From Salminus brasiliensis (taxonomy: Eukaryota; Chordata; Actinopteri; Characiformes; Bryconidae): a stretch of 64,000 nucleotides of DNA. Numbering within the stretch: the stretch's first letter is position 1; every line of letters begins with the position of its first letter. Positions 60,726 through 64,000 of the stretch are shown in pieces. The stretch covers positions 30,130,507 to 30,194,506 of the forward strand of contig NC_132892.1 in assembly GCF_030463535.1 (NCBI RefSeq), given 5' to 3'. The position numbers and the translations under genes are program-made. The notes under the pieces are model-generated. The model saw nothing but the letters and a program-made list of their open reading frames with translations, was not told where the DNA came from and searched no databases.

Positions 60726-61189
60726 GTTGTTTATGACTTTTAGGAGTGAAGGAGCAAAATATTAACCCATAAAAACAGTCTGCCTAATATTCCAAATTCG
60801 GGTCAAGGCCTGCCTGTGACTTAGGGGCCCTAAGCAACTGCTTGTACTGCTTATAGCAGGAGGCAGCCCTACCTAAATGATTTTAGAGCTAGTGGCATGT
60901 GTGTGTGTTCAAGCTGAATCATGTGTGTAATCTGCTAATTTAATGTACTCTCTGAAGATCCTCCAGTCTAAGAAACCATTCAAATACCATTAGCAGCTTT
61001 CTGTTTACACACCAGAGGACATGCTTAAAAAATAAGCTTCTGGGCCGGGAGACAGGTTTGCATATAAGTCTAGAGTGAGTTTGTCTACATGTGGGTGTCT
61101 GTCTGTCAATGTGAGACACTGCACTGGTGAAGCAAAATAGTGCCAGAACTTTCTTGAAGATATTGCCGCTGCTCTGAGATGCTAACAGG

Positions 61190-63000
61190 CCACTTAGGCT
61201 CCAGGTCTGGCTGCGAGTCTAAGTCATGCCTTGAGTACTCAGAGGGCGACTCTTCAGTCTCTGGGGTGCAAGACCGAGTCACGTCTCAAGTCTGTGTCGG
61301 GGTGTCTGGAGTCGAAGTAGAGTTTTGAGTTGTTGGGGTGCACGTTGAGTCCAGTCTCGAGTTTCTGAGGTGTGAGTATGAGTCAAGTCATGAGTCTTTG
61401 GTGTGCAATTCCAAGTCTTAAGTGCCTGGGTTGCAAGTCTTCACTGAGTGCAAGTCCAAGTCATGTCTTGAGTCACTGGTGTGCGAATCGAAGTAGAGTT
61501 TTGAGTCTGGGAGTCAGGTCTCAAATTTCTAGTGCAAGGCCAAGTTTTAAGTCTTTGGGATTTGAGTTTGAGTCAAGTCTCAAGTCTTTGGAGCGCAATT
61601 CCAAGCCTTAAGTGCCTGAGGTGCAAGTCCTAGTCGAGTCTCCAGTTTCTAGGTGCGAGTCAATGTTGAGTCTTGAGTCTCTGGAGTCTTGAGTCTCTCT
61701 GAGGCACAAGTTGAAGTTAAGTTTCAAGTCATCAGTGCATAATTTCAAAGTGTTGAGTGCCTGGGGTGTAAGTCGTAGTTGAGTCCTGATTTTCTGGGTG
61801 CGAGTCCGAGTCATGTCTTCACTGGTGTGCGAGTCTAAGTAGAGTTTTAAGTCTGGGAGTCGGGTCTCAAATTTCTGGTGCAAGTTAGAGTCAAGTCTCA
61901 AGTCTTTGGAGCGCAGTTCCAAGCCTTGAGTGCCTGAGGTGCAAGTCCTAGTCGAGTCTCTAGTTTCTAGGTGCGAGTCTATGTTGAGTCTTGAGTCTCT
62001 GGGGTGCGAGTCCAAGTGGAGTCATGAATCTTTAAGTTGCGAGTCTGAGTCGAGTCTCCTGTCTCTGAGGCATAAGTTGAAGTTAAATTCTTGAAGATAA
62101 GTCTTTAGTGTGCAATTCCAAGTGTTGAGTGCCTGGGTTGCAAGTCTTAGTTGAGTCCAGATTTTCTGAGTGCGAGTCTTGAGTGAGAGTCATGTCTTGA
62201 GTCAGCGGTGTGCGAGTCTAAGTAGAGTTTTGAGTCTGGGAGTCAGGTCTCAAATTTGTGGTATGCGCTTTAAGCATTAAGTCTTTGGGGTATGAGTTTG
62301 AGTCAAGTCAAGTCTTTGTAGTGCAGTTCCAAGCCTTGAGTGCCTGAGGTGCTAGTCCTAGTCAAGTCTCTAGTTTCTAGATGCGAGTCCATGTTGAGTC
62401 TTAAGTCTTTGGGGTCCAAGTCCAAGTCATGTATTGAGTCACTGGTGTGCGAGTCTGAGTAGAGTTTTGAGTCTGGAAGTCAGGTCTCAAACTTCTGGTG
62501 CGAGGCCAAGTTTTAAGTATTTGGAGTGTAAGTTTGAGTCAAGTCTCAAGTCTTTGGTGTGCAATTCCAAGTGTTGATGCCTGGGGTGCAAGTCCTAGTC
62601 GAGTCTCCAGTTTCTAGGTGCGAATCCATGTTGAGTCTTAAGTCTCCAGGGTGCGAGTCTAAGTACAGTCTTGAATCTCTGAGTTGCAAGTCTGAGTTAA
62701 GGCTTATGTCTCTGAGGTGCTAAGTCGAAGCTGAGTCTCAAGTATTTGGTGTGCAATTCCAAGTGTTTAGTCTCTGGGGTGCAAATACAAGTCTAGTCTC
62801 AAGGCTCTGGGGTATGAGTGGAGTCAAAGTGAGATGGAGTGATTTGAGTGGAGTCATTGGGCTGCAAGTTGGAGTAGAGTCTCGAGTCGCTGGCTGCAAG
62901 TCCATGTCTAGTCTTGAGTCTGTGAGGTGCAAGTCTGAGATCAAATTTTGAGGGTCCGAGGTGCAAATTAGGGTTGAGTTTCGAGTTGTGGTTCTGAGTT
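61190..63000. repeat. Degenerate GAGTC minisatellite
   Basis: About 1.8 kb of variable 30-35-bp units such as GAGTCTCAAGTCTTTGG, GTGCAAGTCCAAGT and GAGTCTTGAGTCTCTGG. A remnant continues at 63440-63620. The open frames inside are repeat-derived. Confidence 0.92.
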
Positions 63001-63009
63001 TCTCTGAGG

Positions 63010-64000
63010 TTAACTGCACAACTCGCTGGAACATGCTGGAGCTTCTCTAGTCTAGAAATCATCCAAAAGCCATGAACTACTCTGTGTTATGCCCCAGAGG
63101 ACCTCCTTTAAAAATGAGCTCCCGGGCTGGAAGACAGATTTGCATATAGGTCTAGGGAGTGTGTGGTGAGTGTTTTCCTGCATGTGAAATCAGCTCCATA
63201 ACACACACAGACACACCTTCAAACTGTAGAGGTAAAGGAATACCTCAAATTTAGTTTCGAATTTCAGTTTGAAACGGTGGAGGAACCTCTTAAAGTGCTT
63301 TGAGGAACCTTCAAGGAACCTTTTCTTCTAAAAACCTTTTCTCGAAGGTTCCTCAAAGCACTATAAGAGGTCCCTTCACAGTCTCATTTCCTTAAGAATC
63401 TTATACTTTATCTTATACAGCGAACTGTGGTAATGCTGCTGCCCGGGGATGTTTATAGGTTCAAATCTTAGTCGAGTCTCAAGTATCTGGTGTGTGAGTA
63501 TAAGTCGAGTCTTGGACAGTTTTTCTCTCTGGCTGGAATTTTGCAAGGCCTGAGTCGAGGCGCGAGTCAGTTAACATGCAATTTGGGTGTGGCTTAAGTC
63601 CAAGTTTCTTGAGTCCCCAGGTTAGAATCTTTAAGCAGTGTTCACATTAACCACCAGATCAGGGACAAAGTATGATCTCAGTGATCCCGATTTTGAGTGT
63701 GGCCTGACTTTTGGTGCCAGACAGGCTGGTCTGAGTATTTCCAGAACTGCTGTTCTCCAGGGATTTTCAGCACAGTGGAATAACAATGATAAAAACACAT
63801 CCAGTGAGCGCTTCTGCAGTTCTACAGACGAAAACACCTTGTTGATAAAAGAGGTACAGGCTACAGAATCTCAGATAAGCCCTCAATTGTACAATTGTGG
63901 AGATCAGAAAAGCACGTCCCACCCTGAGGAGGATGGGCTACACCAGCAGAAGACCGTGCCAGGTTCCACTTCTGTCAGCCAAGACCAGAAAGCTGAGGCT
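63010..64000. other. Upstream edge, no gene
   Basis: A GGTTCT-type fragment at 63275-63390 (AAGGAACCTTTTCTTCTAAA) and a GAGTC remnant. At 63640-64000 the sequence is unique-looking without a supported exon. Confidence 0.45.

Noticed and set aside
61608..63062. Open frames of 87-135 codons
   Set aside because: Translations of the GAGTC minisatellite.

Overview
The window is vertebrate nuclear DNA, almost certainly from a teleost fish. It holds one protein-coding gene, split into 26 short exons with GT/AG introns, embedded in a dense background of microsatellites, minisatellites and short interspersed elements of the kind common in teleost (perhaps otophysan) genomes. The teleost call rests on the repeats and on the protein; species cannot be named from the sequence.

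The gene is an ortholog of Jagged-1 (jag1), a Notch ligand, on the minus strand. The start codon is at 40322 and the stop at 5442-5444. I rebuilt all 26 coding exons with splice sites and reading phases; they join into one open frame of 3714 nt, encoding 1237 residues. The order is signal peptide, MNNL/C2-like domain, DSL domain, 16 EGF-like repeats, a cysteine-rich (vWC-like) region, a membrane-proximal region, one transmembrane helix, and a cytoplasmic tail ending in MEYIV. No frameshift or internal stop was seen. Which teleost paralogue (jag1a or jag1b) it is cannot be settled here.

Layout by position: 1-2085, downstream flank with a SINE piece and a 20/30-bp minisatellite; about 2086-5441, a long 3' UTR with blocks that look conserved and an internal duplication; 5442-40322, the gene, whose introns hold most of the repeats; about 40323-40870, 5' UTR and a GC-box/TATA-bearing promoter; 40870-64000, upstream flank with no gene I can support, carrying seven large tandem arrays, including a 2.9-kb array of 42-bp units.

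The most interesting observations concern repeats. Two minisatellite families (21 bp and 73 bp) occur both inside jag1 introns and more than 16 kb upstream of the gene, in opposite orientations. The 2.9-kb array is bounded by inverted copies of its own unit, as if a terminal-inverted-repeat element had expanded internally. One TIR element family is present in about 15 copies. Several jag1 splice sites lie directly against, or are built from, microsatellites. No new gene system, CRISPR array, operon or intact autonomous transposon was found.
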